Shown here in pieces: positions 11,178 to 22,461 of a stretch of DNA of 64,000 nucleotides. The translations under genes and the position numbers were made by a program. The stretch is from Eutreptiella sp. 'Long Island Sound 2002' (Eukaryota; Euglenozoa; Euglenophyceae; Eutreptiales; Eutreptiaceae). The notes under the pieces were generated by a model. It had not been told where the DNA came from, searched no databases, and worked only from the letters and a program-made list of their open reading frames with translations. The DNA is taken from the NCBI GenBank assembly GCA_964036045.1, contig OZ038385.1, positions 41,980,884 through 42,044,883 of the forward strand, in the 5' to 3' direction. The stretch's first letter is position 1. Every line of letters starts with the position of its first letter.

Positions 11178-11686
11178 TGTAAAGGGAAGCTCAGGACAGG
11201 ACAGAACAAGGTTGGTTTCTTCTGTGGACTTCTGCATGTGGCAGGGTCAGGATTACAGCAATTATGTCTAATTTCTGTTTGTTGTGCATGACATAGCCCC
11301 ATATATGTTATTTGCTGTGGTGCGTCGCAGATGCCGCTATTTGGGCACTGCAGGGCACGTGTGCGCACTGACGTGTGCATTGTTTTCTTTCTGAGAAGCA
11401 CTGATTTTTATTATAAAAAGATCTGATTTTGTAGGATTATAGCATGTTTACAGTGTATGTATTGTGCTGAGCGTCCATTATTGTTTAGGCCATGAAACGG
11501 CTTATCTGTTGAATCACTCCGTATCACCAAGTCAAGATTGATCAACTCATTTGATTTATTGCGTGCGGCAATTACAAGAAGGGCGTCGTTTCAAGGTTGT
11601 CAAAATGGGACTGCAGGAGATTCAAAATGAGAGGTTTGAAAATTCTGAGTACTGGCCGAAACAAGACTCGGAGGTCTTGAAATATT
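11178..11686 (+). repeat. 5' LTR of the nested element
   Basis: Direct repeat of 14007-14515 at an offset of 2829. It begins TGTAAAGG and ends ..AATATT where the 3' copy ends ..AATACA. Only the final dinucleotide and two internal bases were seen to differ. Confidence 0.92.
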
Positions 11687-12741
11687 CAACAGATAACCAC
11701 GACGTTTCTTTGCCTTTGCCTGTAGCTGCAGATGAGATCAATAAGAGTGAGGAGTGCAATCACAGGAGTCTACGGCCCGGCCGAGCCGTCAATCAAGACA
11801 CCATCAAGGCGCCGTCCAGACCAGCGCCAGCCCCGCCCAGGACAACACGGCCGCCGCAGCGCCTTTCAAGTGGAGTAACAGAAGTGCCACGATGTGCTGA
11901 AGCCGCCGCCATCACAGCAGTGCAACGACTCGTCGCACAGGAAGAACGAATAAGGCAAAGTCTCAGGTATGAGCAACAAGTAATCTGCGCGAAGAGGTAC
12001 GCGAACTTTGGCCACGTTTTTCAAAAGCTCTATTGCCGGTTGTTCCAGCCTTCGTTGAATTCGGGGCAGACAAGTACGCCGCCGAACGAACTGAAGGAGC
12101 CAGGGAAGCGCTCATTGAAGGAGCTGGCGGATTCCAGCAAGACAACGCCGAAGAAGAACACCGCAAAATCGAATGCGCCGCCGAACAAGAACAAAGCGTC
12201 TGAGTACTCAGGTGTGTTGGCGAAGTTGGAGACCTCGTTGGAAAATTCCTTGAAGCGATCCTTAAGTGACCTCCGACGAGTTGTGGAACTGTTGGGTAAC
12301 TGTTCGCCCTCTGTGTCCGTCAGAACGAACAAATGGAACAAGTTCGTCGAGAAGCAAGAACCAAGGCCCGTTTCAAGTGTGACGAAGCGCCGGCAGAACG
12401 AATCCCAAGTGACTGAGTGCCGAACGGACGAGTTACAAGCGAGTTTGGATGATTTTGACGCGTGGACAGTAACTTCGGGAGATCCTGGCGGAGTTCAGCA
12501 GCGAAGGAGCTCCACAAATGAGTCGTCGAACGTCGCGAGGCCCAAACAAAGGGGACAGCGAGCAGGACGAGCTGTGCAGCGTCGCCGCGCTATAGCCAAG
12601 TTCTTTGAGGTATTAAACTCAATCCAAGGTCGCGCATGCCGAGGTACAAGCGAGAAGAACACCGAGTGCCCTACGCGAGACATGTGGGGGCAGTCTGTGG
12701 TGAACTCCAAGGAGAACCAAGGGAATCCCTTCTTGGACTGA
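11605..12741 (+). CDS. Unrecognised ORF of the nested element, about 378 aa
   Basis: I do not recognise this protein. The first ATG (11605) lies inside the 5' LTR, so about the first 27 codons are LTR sequence and recur in the 3' LTR at 14434. The product is polar and basic, rich in Lys, Arg, Ser and Pro, with no retroviral catalytic motif. A central part (about 12180-12320) looks helical and charged. It could be a gag-like or RNA-binding protein used to package the non-autonomous element, or simply an open stretch without function. Length and one uninterrupted frame of over 1.1 kb make some coding history plausible. Confidence 0.4.
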   Translation: MGLQEIQNERFENSEYWPKQDSEVLKYSTDNHDVSLPLPVAADEINKSEECNHRSLRPGRAVNQDTIKAPSRPAPAPPRTTRPPQRLSSGVTEVPRCAEAAAITAVQRLVAQEERIRQSLRYEQQVICAKRYANFGHVFQKLYCRLFQPSLNSGQTSTPPNELKEPGKRSLKELADSSKTTPKKNTAKSNAPPNKNKASEYSGVLAKLETSLENSLKRSLSDLRRVVELLGNCSPSVSVRTNKWNKFVEKQEPRPVSSVTKRRQNESQVTECRTDELQASLDDFDAWTVTSGDPGGVQQRRSSTNESSNVARPKQRGQRAGRAVQRRRAIAKFFEVLNSIQGRACRGTSEKNTECPTRDMWGQSVVNSKENQGNPFLD

Positions 12742-12767
12742 GCAGTGCTCTTTAAAGCGCGCTGCTT

Positions 12768-13142
12768 TTGCCGTTGGCGCGCTGGCTGAAGCGCAATGCC
12801 TTTGGTGTGCTCAACGAAGGGAGAGGCCTCCGGAAAATAGTGGATCATAACCATCAACAAAATGATCAACAAGTTCGGAAACTTCACCAAGACCTCATGG
12901 GGTTTCATACTTCGTTGAAGCAATCATACGACAGACTTGTGGAATACGCAAGCAATGTAGACAAACAAATGGAGACCATCACCAACTCAATTGCGACATC
13001 AACAAGCATACGAAAATCAAAGCAAGGACTTGTTTTGAGAGTAGATCTTAACGCGAGCGCTTGCAGCGCTTTCTTTGTCAGCTTTTGGCGCTGTGAGCGC
13101 CTTGTGGTATATATCTGCCACAGATGGCAGAATGTGATGTAA
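12768..13142 (+). other. Second open frame of the nested element with coiled-coil character
   Basis: An open frame in a different register from the ORF that ends at 12741. Its first ATG is at 12897. Between about 12840 and 13040 it reads as a polar helical stretch rich in Gln, His, Asp, Lys and Ser, similar to a short coiled coil. It may be the displaced C-terminal part of the preceding ORF or a chance frame. Confidence 0.25.
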
Positions 13143-13996
13143 ATTACAATGCATCCAAAAGTTGACTTTGTCAACGAAGCCTTTTTTTGGCCTACAAGTG
13201 GCGCCAAGCGCCTTATGTGCTGGCACTGACATGTGCCTTTGCTTTCTTTTTCGTTGTAGATACTATTTTGGATCTGCAATGAGCAGTGGTGGGATACACC
13301 CTGCTTTACACTTTGAGTGAACTCTGGTTTACTCAGTTTGGCAATTCTGTTTTGCTTTGCACCTGCCTGCTTGTGAGCAGTGTGTCTTTTTTTCTTTTTT
13401 AGCTGCTTCTGTCTTGGAGAAAAAGCAGAGTGGTTTTCCCGTTTGTTTTTCTGCTTTTGTTGAAAAAAGCAGGGGTTTTCTTTCTGTGTTTTTATACTAA
13501 ATTTTATCTGTGCCATGAGCACTTCAGGTTGTGTGCCATGAGCACTTATCAGGTTTTTACACCCTTTGAGGAGTTTGAGTGGGTATAGGTTGAAACACCA
13601 CTTCACCACGCCCCTAGGGCACTGTTTTGTGACAGAAATCCCTTTCAGGAGGGTAAAGCTATCTTTGGTATTAGTGGTATTCCACTAGCATGATCTGCAC
13701 ATAGATAGTAGCTGTTTTTACCTGGAATGAGTAGAAATAGCCAGATCACAGACAATAATATCTGTATTGTATTGTAGGTAAAGGCCTGCATGTTTTGCTA
13801 TTTTTTTTCTCGGGTCAGCAACTCATTTGGGGAGTGCTGAGCCTGGGGGGGGAGTGTAAACATGCAAGGCAGCCTTTTGGGTGCTTGCGTTTTACACCCA
13901 CCCAGCTCTGTCTGAGCTTTTCCCAGCCCTATGGTAAAACCCTTCGCACCCTTTTGTTTTGGGGTCTCAGCCACACATCAGGGTATGTGTGGGCTT
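13143..13996. other. 3' noncoding part of the nested element
   Basis: AT-rich stretches with poly-T tracts and no credible gene. It contains a second copy of the polypurine tract plus LTR start (GGGGGGGGAG followed by TGTAAA) at 13845-13860, about 152 bases before the functional one. Confidence 0.6.
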
Positions 13997-14006
13997 GGGG
14001 GGGGAG
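13997..14006 (+). promoter_or_regulatory. Polypurine tract of the nested element
   Basis: GGGGGGGGAG directly abuts the TGTAAAGG start of the 3' LTR. This is the expected place and composition for the plus-strand primer of an LTR retrotransposon. Confidence 0.8.
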
Positions 14007-14515
14007 TGTAAAGGGAAGCTCAGGACAGGACAGAACAAGGTTGGTTTCTTCTGTGGACCTCTGCATGTGGCAGGGTCAGGATTACAGCAATTATGTCTAA
14101 TTTCTGTTTGTTGTGCATGACATAGCCCCATATATGTTATTTGCTGTGGTGCGTCGCAGATGCCGCTATTTGGGCACTGCAGGGCACGTGTGCGCACTGA
14201 CGTGTGCATTGTTTTCTTTCTGAGAAGCACTGATTTTTATTATAAAAAGATCTGATTTTGTAGGATTATAGCATGTTTACAGTGTATGTATTGTGCTGAG
14301 CGTCCATTATTGTTTAGGCCATGAAACGGCTTATCTGTTGAATCACTCCGTATCACCAAGTCAAGATTGATCAACTCATTTGATTTATTGCGTGCGGCAA
14401 TTACAAGAAGGGCGTCGTTTCAAGGTTTTCAAAATGGGACTGCAGGAGATTCAAAATGAGAGGTTTGAAAATTCTGAGTACTGGCCGAAACAAGACTCGG
14501 AGGTCTTGAAATACA
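14007..14515 (+). repeat. 3' LTR of the nested element
   Basis: Matches 11178-11686 and ends in CA, followed at once by the target duplication CAGCC (14516-14520). It also carries the copy of the LTR-encoded ORF start at 14434. Confidence 0.93.
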
Positions 14516-14520
14516 CAGCC
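14516..14520 (+). repeat. Target-site duplication CAGCC, right copy
   Basis: Second copy of the 5-bp duplication. Leaving out 11178-14520 joins the integrase codons in frame without loss. Confidence 0.9.
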
Positions 14521-15652
14521 CATGGAGAGTGTGGCCATGGACGTCTTCTCCATGCCCGAAGTGCACATTGGCAAGGAGACCTTTGACTGTGTGGTTCTCT
14601 GTGTGAACCGCCACAGCGGCTACGTTGTAGCCGTTCCGGCACGCAAAAAGGGGTTGCTTGCCAAGGAAGTGGCAGTCATGATGATTCGTCATTGGCTGAC
14701 CGTCTTTGACATCCCCCGCACCATTTGCAGTGACCGAGGGCCCCAGTTTACTGGTGGCTGGTTCAAGGCTATGTGTTCCCTCATGGGGATACGTCATGCC
14801 AAGAGCGTCGCCTATCTCAGCCGGTCTAACGGCCGTGCTGAAGTGGCTGGACGGCAGCTGTTCGAGAAGCTGCGCAAGATCCACATCACCAATCCACGGC
14901 GGAACTGGTTCGAGGAGATGTGGCCTGCTCTGAAGGCCCATCATGACACCCCCACTCCGGGCGGTTTGTCCCCTCACCAGATTCTGTTTGGCAGGGACCC
15001 CCTGGGTAGGGGACTTCCCTTGTCTGGTGATGGCATGGCTATGGATGCCAAGGAGTTCTTCGCGCGGCAAGAGCAAACGGCGCGGGACATCCGCCAGCAG
15101 CTTGAGAAGGAGCATGCTGAGCGTCAGAAGTCCGCCCCGAGCTCGACAGCGCAGAAGTTCAGGGTGGGAGACCCGGTGTGGGTGATCAGACCCCGCCCCA
15201 TGGGCACCCACCGCACCAAGACCTGGTTCACACCCGGCGAGGTGGTCCGCAGGATTGGTGAGGACACCTACCGCATCAAGGTGGGTCACGGACAGTTCCG
15301 GGAGCGCCACGAGAGTCAACTCCGTGTGCGGGAACCCGACCTCCGTGGCCGACATGTGTCCCTGGACTACGCCAAACATGAGGCCGATTCGGACGACGAC
15401 TATGCTGAGCAGGACGACTATACTGTCGAGAAGATCCTGGCTCAGCCTCCGAAGGCCTCGGCACCCGGAGGTCTGGAGTTCAAGGTTCGTTGGCGAGGCT
15501 ATGGGCCGTCCCACGACACCTGGGAACCCGTCTCCTCATTCGTGCCGCGGGTCAATACTCCCTTCATGGAGTACATCCGCAAGCACAAGACCAAGATCCA
15601 TGTCTCGGACTTGGCAGCACTCACCCGGGCGATTGCAGCCAGAGGTGCCTGA
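14521..15652 (+). pseudogene. pol: pol 3' part: integrase core and chromodomain
   Basis: Integrase inserts the cDNA into the genome. The catalytic triad is visible: D at 14540, D at 14732 (S-D-R-G-P-Q-F) and E at 14840, with exactly 35 residues between the second D and E as in retroviral and Ty3 integrases. A GPY-like region follows around 15160-15330. From about 15413 to 15545 there is a chromodomain with the aromatic cage elements (Y-x-V-E-K-I, F-K-V-R-W-R-G-Y, D-T-W-E-P), which in chromoviruses steers insertion towards modified histones. Stop is TGA 15650-15652. This fragment is cut off from its N-terminus by the nested element; it lacks its own natural start. Confidence 0.92.
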
Positions 15653-17026
15653 TCAGCGCCCTGAGCTCTCCCCTGATGCGTTTTGAGGCGCTTGTGAGGC
15701 CGACGGATCGTCCCTTACTTGCTTGCTCTCTCCCATCTTTCGGTGACAGAGTGGCCATATACCCCCCCCTGCTGTATCCAGAGGAGGATGGCCCCTCTCT
15801 TTCAATTCTATTCGTCACTCCCCCCCCTGCTGAATCCTTGGGAAACCAGGTAGGGCGACTGACCTTCATAATTCTGAGCTCTTGGGGCCTTGAAGGCCAT
15901 ACGACGTTGCGCAACGGATGCCGCTGTCATCGGCATTGCGATTTTTGAGTGTGTGGTCTGGTTCCATGGCATTTGCGGAATCCAGACCAGTCGACGTGTG
16001 TCTCGAGACTATATATGGCCTGAACTCAGGCGTTTTCCTGTCCACCCTCCTGCATTGCCTTATCCTGACCGTGGCGTGGTTTGGCGCTCTGTCCAGAGCG
16101 TGTTTACACGCCTATTTACCCAGATTATTGCTTGCTTTTCTGCCCTCCAGGATATGTGCATCTGTATGTTAAGTGTCGTCAGCCCATCGCTGAGGGATGG
16201 ACTGCTTTTCACCACGAATCGGGATACAGAGGCGCCTTGAGTCGCCGTGTACATGTTCATACAGCCTGGACCAGCCTGGACCAGTACATGATTACAGATT
16301 CTACTGTTTGAGTGCCCGTGATACCGTGTTGCCCTATTCGCTGTGTGTGTGGAGATCCTGATGGCGCCAGGCGGGAAGCCCAGTTGCCTGACTACACTCC
16401 CAGCGGTCCGCCACTGTCAGTCCCAGTGTGAGCCTACCGATTCGCAGACGCACTTGCATTCGGATGGCGGCCTCCGGTGCTCCTGACCTCGGTCAGTCTG
16501 CCTGGGAAACTGGTGGTTTGAGGAGTCGACGCCTCCGCCCACACTGCATGAGGACTCCCTCATGTATGGCCTTCGTGGCAGTAGGGCGAGGGAAAAGACG
16601 GCCTTGATGCCCGATCCCTTCAGGAGGAGTTCCCTTAAGATTTGGGGTTCTTAAGGAGTTCGACTATGGCACTCTGGACTCGCGTCGTATGGATATGGAC
16701 ATGGTGCGCCCGAGGAAGGACCCGTGGGGACTCTCCCCAGTCGGCGGGCCTTGGGAAGCTTGGGGTAGCCTGATGGATCTTTGTGGTCGCTCTCGACTTG
16801 TGGGACCACTTCGGTCGTCGTGTGTCGCCTATGTTGGCCGTGTATGCCACTACCACTGTGGTGGTGACCGTAGCAGCCGGCACCCGGTGCGCCTGGTATG
16901 GGTTAACGGGTCCTTTGGATGCCGAACAATCGCCGCCAGGACCCGGGACTTGATACTTGATACTATACATGTGCTACGAGCTTATACAGCATCATACCTA
17001 TCTTACTGTGACTCACTGAAGTGAGA
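15653..17026. other. 3' noncoding region of the retrotransposon
   Basis: About 1.4 kb between the pol stop and the 3' LTR. It holds small inverted repeats such as 15904-15915 (palindrome) and the ATGCCG/CGGCAT hairpin at about 15918-15936, and the tandem pair GCCTGGACCA at about 16264-16283. I see no credible gene. The purine-rich GAAGTGAGA at 17018-17026 before TGTGACACC is the best polypurine tract candidate; AAGGAGGGGGG at 17113-17123 is the alternative. Confidence 0.6.
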
Positions 17027-19251
17027 TGTGACACCCCCCCCCTTTTCGGGAAGTGGTCCTGGGTACCCGCTGCCATGCGTGGGTGTTATCGAGCCCCCCC
17101 AGGGTTTGCTCTAAGGAGGGGGGTGAAGCGGTACCCAGAACCCCATGGCCAGGTTACGGCATACAACTGGTCTCCGGTCCACTAACCCCATGTACGACGT
17201 GTTCCGTGCCGTGAAGCCCCGCATCGGCAACCGATGCACCGCCAGCGGAGATTTGTGTATCAGAATATCAGGAATCAACAGGGTTTTATTTTCATATTGT
17301 TTCCATCAATTTTTACGCTTCCGTTCTGATACTCACTGTTTTGACTGCTGGCGGTTGGATCGCGACTTTACCGTAACCGCCAGTTTAACTGTTTATAATG
17401 GAAATTTTAACGCTATCCGTCACGAAGGCTCCAAAGTCGCCAGGAACTGCATGGATGCATCCGCAATTTTCATAATTAATACTCGCAACCTTAATCCGAA
17501 TTTTTCAGGATGTCGAAATCGGATTTTCGACATCGACATCCCCGCACTTGATTTGACCTCTTTCGAGTGGACCTACGTGCTTCCCTATACACGAATCAAC
17601 TTTCCTTTTCTCTTGCCCCCCATTTGTCTTAAAGATATGGGCAAAACAAAGTTGATTCGTGAGGCCACTTGTGAAGGTCATATCTCGTGCCGCTTGCGAG
17701 TATTGACGATAAGGAAACGTGGGATGTATTCACAATACTCCCGACGTAATTTAGGAAGCATTATAAGCCTTGCGTTTCCACACGTGCGCGCTAGTGTAAT
17801 GGATCATGGTCAAGAGGGTAGAGTTTGCGTTATAACTCTTTGGCCATGACATTGCGTGCGTTAAAATAACTTTCGAGTGTAGCGCGCAAGTGTTGGTGTT
17901 GCATAGGAACTCTCCTTGAGTTCCTATGAGCGATTGACACAAAGTTATGCCCTTGGAGGGGCATGACATATCGTGGTGGGAGCTACCTTTTTAGGCAATA
18001 TGGAGTATGTGCCTTGTGTTGTGTTGCGTGCCCATTTGGCGGGTCCATTACTCCAAGCCAAGCCTGCCAATGGACCTCATATTGTGCAAGCCCCTTCTCC
18101 ATACTCCCTACGGTCAATTGCAAGCCTAACCTTCGTGAGGGGAAGCTTGTGTGGTGATCCCAAAGCGATGCGTTGGGAGCAAGGTGTGTGTTTTACAATT
18201 TTCCATATTTTCATGTGCCCACTTGGGAAGTAGCGCTCGTAACCTTTCGAGGCGCCCCAAGTGGAGCACATATGTGGGATCGAAGGTCAATGGTGTCAAG
18301 TCATTGTGTTTAGAAGGATTAGTTGATTGCACGATCCAAGCCAAAGATATTATAATATAATTGTGCGCCTTTCAAGGCACTTTGGTTTGTCTTTGTGCCA
18401 ATTTTGCCGTTTTTGGCCCGTCATGATGTCAAGTGGCGACCTTGTATCTCAACGTTGCGCTCAATTGACATCATGACCCAAGTATGTTATGAGGGTACAT
18501 ACTTCGGTGCCCAACATATCTTGGACCCGGCGAATAACTCCTCTTGGGCTTGGCGTACCGTGGCTGCCATGTTGGCGATTTGGGACTATCCCAAATCATG
18601 GGCTCACTTGGCGACCCTGCCATTTCCAATACCGGAGGAGTTGGGCGACGCCCAAAAGATATGTTGGACACATATGACCTGATACCAATCCTATGGCACA
18701 CTCCGGTCCGAGGCGGGCATGTGCCTCATTTGCCCCAACCATGAGTGTGCGCATTTTTGGCCATTTTGAGCAATTTTCCACTTTTGCTGCCCGCCGTGCA
18801 CTATGTTCTAACCCTCGTGCACGCCGGACGCATGGACCAATGGACCATATATGACATGGGTGTTATGGGTAATGGTCCCCATGGTCCACACACCACGTGG
18901 GCGAAGCGGAGCCGCCTTCGTTAAGGCGCTAGGCCAAATTGAGTATGGGCAATTTTGCCATTTTTGCATTTGTGGACCCAATTGGGATCGTCACCACGCC
19001 AAGCAGCATGGAGATCTTTGAGAGCCAAGGGCATGGGAGTCTCCGTTGGACTCCCAGTGGATCGCGTATGGAATGGCGGAACCGATCTCCAAGCCGGCGT
19101 GGAGATATACTATTGGGAGCACACCGAATTTTGGCTCATTTCAAGCAGCCAAAATGACCCAATTTTGGGACCCCAATTTCCCCCTTCCGTGTGGTCAATT
19201 GGCGGCCCCAATTCTCTAAGCCCATAGGGAGCCCGGACCTAAATTCAAGTT
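17027..19251 (+). repeat. 3' LTR of the large retrotransposon
   Basis: Positions 17556-19251 match the 5' LTR at 1-1696. The left boundary is inferred from the TGTGACACC start after a purine tract, a form common in Ty3/gypsy LTRs; 17124 is a less likely alternative. That makes the LTR about 2.2 kb, long for this group. An inverted repeat around the GGTACC core pairs 17049-17061 with 17127-17138. The right boundary, where copies diverge, is 19251; I do not see a clear terminal CA there. Confidence 0.85.
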
Positions 19252-20302
19252 CCCTAGTGACCTATAATACACTGTTCGCAAACACGCTGCAGATGCAGCT
19301 ACCCCTGTCAAGCAAGCAAGCTTTAAGAAACTCCTCGGGTTCTCTTAAAGAATGTACCGAGGAGCCTCTGGGTAACCTAAACAAGGTTTACCGTGCGCAA
19401 TTCGCGTGGCCTACCCTTTAATGCATCATGTGCACGCAGGGAAGGGAGGCTGAACCATTGACTCAACCAGGAGGTGAGCTCCTCCTGGGCTAACCTACCT
19501 TACTCACCATGCATCGTGTGAATGCCGCATTGAAACGAACACAAAACAAACCTAAGCGTTTTAAGCAACTCAACTTGAACGCCACGGCCGCACACGAACA
19601 AACGCTTACCTGTGAAGAAGGAAACAAGGGTGAATTAGGGATACAGGTGAAGCGACACAGCGTGTAGATGCCTCGATTAGGCACATGCATCGCGAGCACA
19701 GCGCATATTCTAACCCTACGTGCGCTCTGCGCGCTCCATTCGCATCACATACCTTTCATTCCTGCTTTCACCTGTGCAGAGCACGAGAGATGAACACCCG
19801 ACCCCCCAACGAGCACAGCGTTGACAACCCTAACGTTTTGACGGAACAACCAACACGAACGCAATGCGTGAGTGTGAGGTGACACAGACATACCTGAGAG
19901 ACGGGTTGTTGAACTGCTCGGTGGTGTAAGCTGAATTTGAATGCTTTACTCTGAAGTTTATAAAAATTTTGATGCAACTGTGCAAAAATTTTCTTTAAAA
20001 CTTTAAAAACTACGGCTCATACCTTCTTTTCCAAAAGCCGTTTTCGCTTGCGCAACCCTTTTCTTGGCGTCCGCTTCCTTTGCGCTTGTCTGCGACTTTG
20101 AGTTATGTGTAAAAATGACGATTTCCCGCGTGGTTTCGTCGATTTTCAACGATTTCACTTGCTAAATCGCAACTCCTTCCGCAAAACCGCAGGAATCACA
20201 CCCTGCTGGTTCCATTTTCTATTTTTTCCAGCTCCTGGGGGTTTGTGTCCTCCATTGGGAGTATTGCTCCGCCCTGGCCCTTGGTCAGGACTTATACTAA
20301 AA
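19252..20302. other. Intergenic sequence right of the retrotransposon
   Basis: Mixed-composition DNA without a credible gene. Only short open frames occur. A local inverted repeat (AACTCCTCGG / CCGAGGAG near 19329-19364) is present. Confidence 0.5.
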
Positions 20303-20410
20303 CGCTGTTTATACAGCGATAGCCGTCCGCATTAGAGCGTTCGACTGTACCCTAGTGGGCAAGCACATGTGCTCTAGGGAGGGAGTCCTGGGTTCAATTC
20401 CCACTGCCCC
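20303..20410 (+). other. tRNA-like or tRNA-derived SINE sequence
   Basis: An A-box-like stretch at 20320-20339 and a perfect B-box (GGTTCAATTCC) at 20391-20401 sit at tRNA-like spacing. Between them is a long arm with stem CCCTAG/CTAGGG and the 12-bp palindrome AGCACATGTGCT (20362-20373). A hairpin CGCTGT-ttat-ACAGCG lies at 20303-20318. The 3' side TGCCCCC has no pairing 5' strand, so an intact tRNA is unlikely; a decayed tRNA or SINE head fits better. Confidence 0.4.
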
Positions 20411-21359
20411 CACACTTTTTCCAAAAGTTTTCGCCGCACGCCGGCGACTTTTGAGGAATGCCCCTTCGAAGGGACATCGTTCACGGTACATTACACTGTT
20501 TTTCAAGGGTCCCTACAGTGTGATAGGCTTCTATGAAGTGATGAGAATGTTTTTGGTAAGTTTAATGCATTTTTTTGAGGTAATTTTGGGAATATTTGAG
20601 CCTTTTTCCTTGGTCCTACTAGCTTAGCTAACTAGTACTCTAGGGGGGAGTAAGAAAAAGTCACTGCCATGTCTTTCTTGGAGGGCTTGATCCAGGCTAA
20701 GCCCCCCTTAAAACCCTTTGTTGATGCTAAGACAAACTTAAGTGTTTTTATGTCTCTTTTGTTGCCTAAAGTACACTTTCTCAAAGTAACTAGGGTTGTG
20801 ACCCTAGCCCCCCCCATGAAGTTCACCCCTACCACTCAACTGAGCGGAGGTACCTTCCTTCATGGAGGACATACCAAAATAAATCAGGCATTACATGCTT
20901 GTTGGCCTTGGAGGTTAAGCCTAAGTGGTCTCCCACCCCAAGACCCCTATACTCAATTGTATCTACCACTTATTGTGGTCCTACTTTGTAACTGTTTCTG
21001 AATTCAGTTGCTTGGCCAAGTCATTTTCTGTGTGGTCCTGACATCTATGCCCCTCAGTCCTAACCAGCACCATTTCACCCAAAAGAGTGCACATGAAGTG
21101 CCTATTGCAACCTCTGAGGCTAGAGTCTGACCAATTTTCATATAAAACCTTTTGTATTATCCATTTGTGATTGAATCTATGTGCATATACCTGCTTTGTC
21201 TATCTGCAGCCCTTCTGTGTTACACTGGATTCCAAAACCAATCATTGATTCGATCCATATTCAGTCCTTGCTCTACTTGCTGCTTTGGTTTGGGGTTTTC
21301 AACTACAAAACCTGCAGGAATACATCAAAAGACCTAGGGCATAATTCAAGGACATCTTT
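20411..21359. other. Intergenic sequence, nothing recognised
   Basis: AT-richer DNA with short open frames on both strands, none with recognisable protein character. No repeat of note. Confidence 0.45.
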
Positions 21360-22058
21360 CTGGGGTCCCCAAGGAGGTAGGGGTGATGTAGCCACATTCA
21401 TCACTCCCCACTCCGGGAACCTTTAGAAGGAAGGGTTAATGGAACCATACTTATTGCTCGCCACAATTGGGACCCCAGCAAGACCGGGCTTATGTTCGCG
21501 CTAATGGCTCCCAGCTTTGGGGACCCTGGTAGGGGGGGGGGGGGTCATGTTGCCACATTGGTTGCTACTTCCTTTGGGGACCCCGAGAAGACATGGCTTG
21601 CCTCGGCACATTGATTGCCTCCTACTTTGGGGCCCATGAAAAGGTGGCCACGTTAATTGCTCTTCACTGTGGGAAATTCGTGCACATAGGGGTCATGTAG
21701 CCACAATGATTGCTCCCCCATTAGGGGACCCCGCGAAGGGAGGGTTGATGTCGGCACATTGATTGTTACCCATTTCAGGGCTTTTGCAAAGGCACGTGCT
21801 ATGCAGACGTATTGAATTTTACCCACTTCGGAGACTGTGAGATGGTAGAGGTGATCTTTCCACATAATCTCCACTTTGGGTACATGAGAACATAGGGGTT
21901 ATGCAGACCTATTGATTGCTCTACACTTCGGGAAATGTGAGAAGGCAGAAGTGACATAACAACAATGATTGCCCCCCTACTAGGCTCCTCGAAAGGGCTA
22001 GGTGTATGTAGCCACATTGATAGCTTAACATCTGTTGGCCTTGAGAAGGCAGACTTGA
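21360..22058 (+). repeat. Degenerate tandem satellite, unit about 50-65 bp
   Basis: About twelve imperfect units, each with a GGGGACCC-like core, a GAAGG/GGGGTGATG segment and a (G/C)CACATTGATTGCT-like segment (for example near 21391, 21551, 21609, 21700, 21754, 21910, 22010). Unit length varies. A poly-G run sits at about 21533-21543. The unit resembles the 47-bp repeat at 41489. Confidence 0.75.
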
Positions 22059-22461
22059 TTTTTCAAACCGTCTCAACACCTTATTGTTCCATTGTGTTCG
22101 CATTTTGCTGCACTATTTACAGTGTAGGTGGCCAGGCTAGCAAATATTCCGATTTTTACAATAGGCCCAAGTGAAACGAGTGCACTTTTTTAACGTACAA
22201 TATTCTTATAAGGTAAACAGGGCAGTCAATCCTTCTTGACCCGATCAACCCCAGCTCAAAAAAATCTACGACATGGTCAACAATTACTTTTAAACACAAT
22301 GGTATCATACAACTTATTATATCTTCTACCAAAATGTCTCGTACCTTTTTCTAGTGGTTCGCAAAAAAGCACCTATTCGTCTAGTGGGGACTATTAGGGC
22401 AAGGGGGACTAAATGGTCCGTTTACCTTAGAACTATTTTTAATACTGCAGCAGCACTGATT
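22059..22461. other. Intergenic, nothing recognised
   Basis: AT-rich DNA between the satellite and the microsatellite. No gene or RNA signal seen. Confidence 0.4.

Larger units (their letters stand above)
11178..14515 (+). mobile_element. Nested non-autonomous LTR retrotransposon inside integrase
   Basis: It starts TGTAAAGG and ends ATACA, has 509-bp direct repeats at both ends, a G-rich polypurine tract right before the 3' LTR, and 5-bp target duplications (CAGCC). The interior (11687-14006) codes no protease, RT, RNase H or integrase that I can see, so it must rely on another element, perhaps its host element, for mobility. Its LTRs differ at 11230, 11599 and the last two bases (TT versus CA), so the insertion is young. 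Insertion orientation is the same as the host element. Confidence 0.93.
1..19251 (+). mobile_element. Large Ty3/gypsy chromovirus-type LTR retrotransposon, left edge outside window
   Basis: Two near-identical long terminal repeats (1-1696 and 17027-19251) flank an internal region with gag, then protease, reverse transcriptase, RNase H, integrase and a C-terminal chromodomain, all on the + strand. That domain order (PR-RT-RH-IN-chromo) defines Ty3/gypsy chromoviruses. Even without the 3.3 kb nested insert the internal region is about 12 kb, much larger than typical chromoviruses; the excess is the long gag and the long untranslated flanks. The copy is defective: premature TGA at 5438 and 10021, a 2-base insertion near 6068, and an insertion in integrase. 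The LTRs differ by only about six substitutions in 1696 aligned bases, so insertion was recent. The left target duplication lies outside the window and cannot be checked. Confidence 0.95.

Noticed and set aside
15890-16311. Short frames in the retrotransposon 3' region as an env-like gene
   Set aside because: Too short, overlapping in several frames, no signal peptide or membrane anchor pattern.
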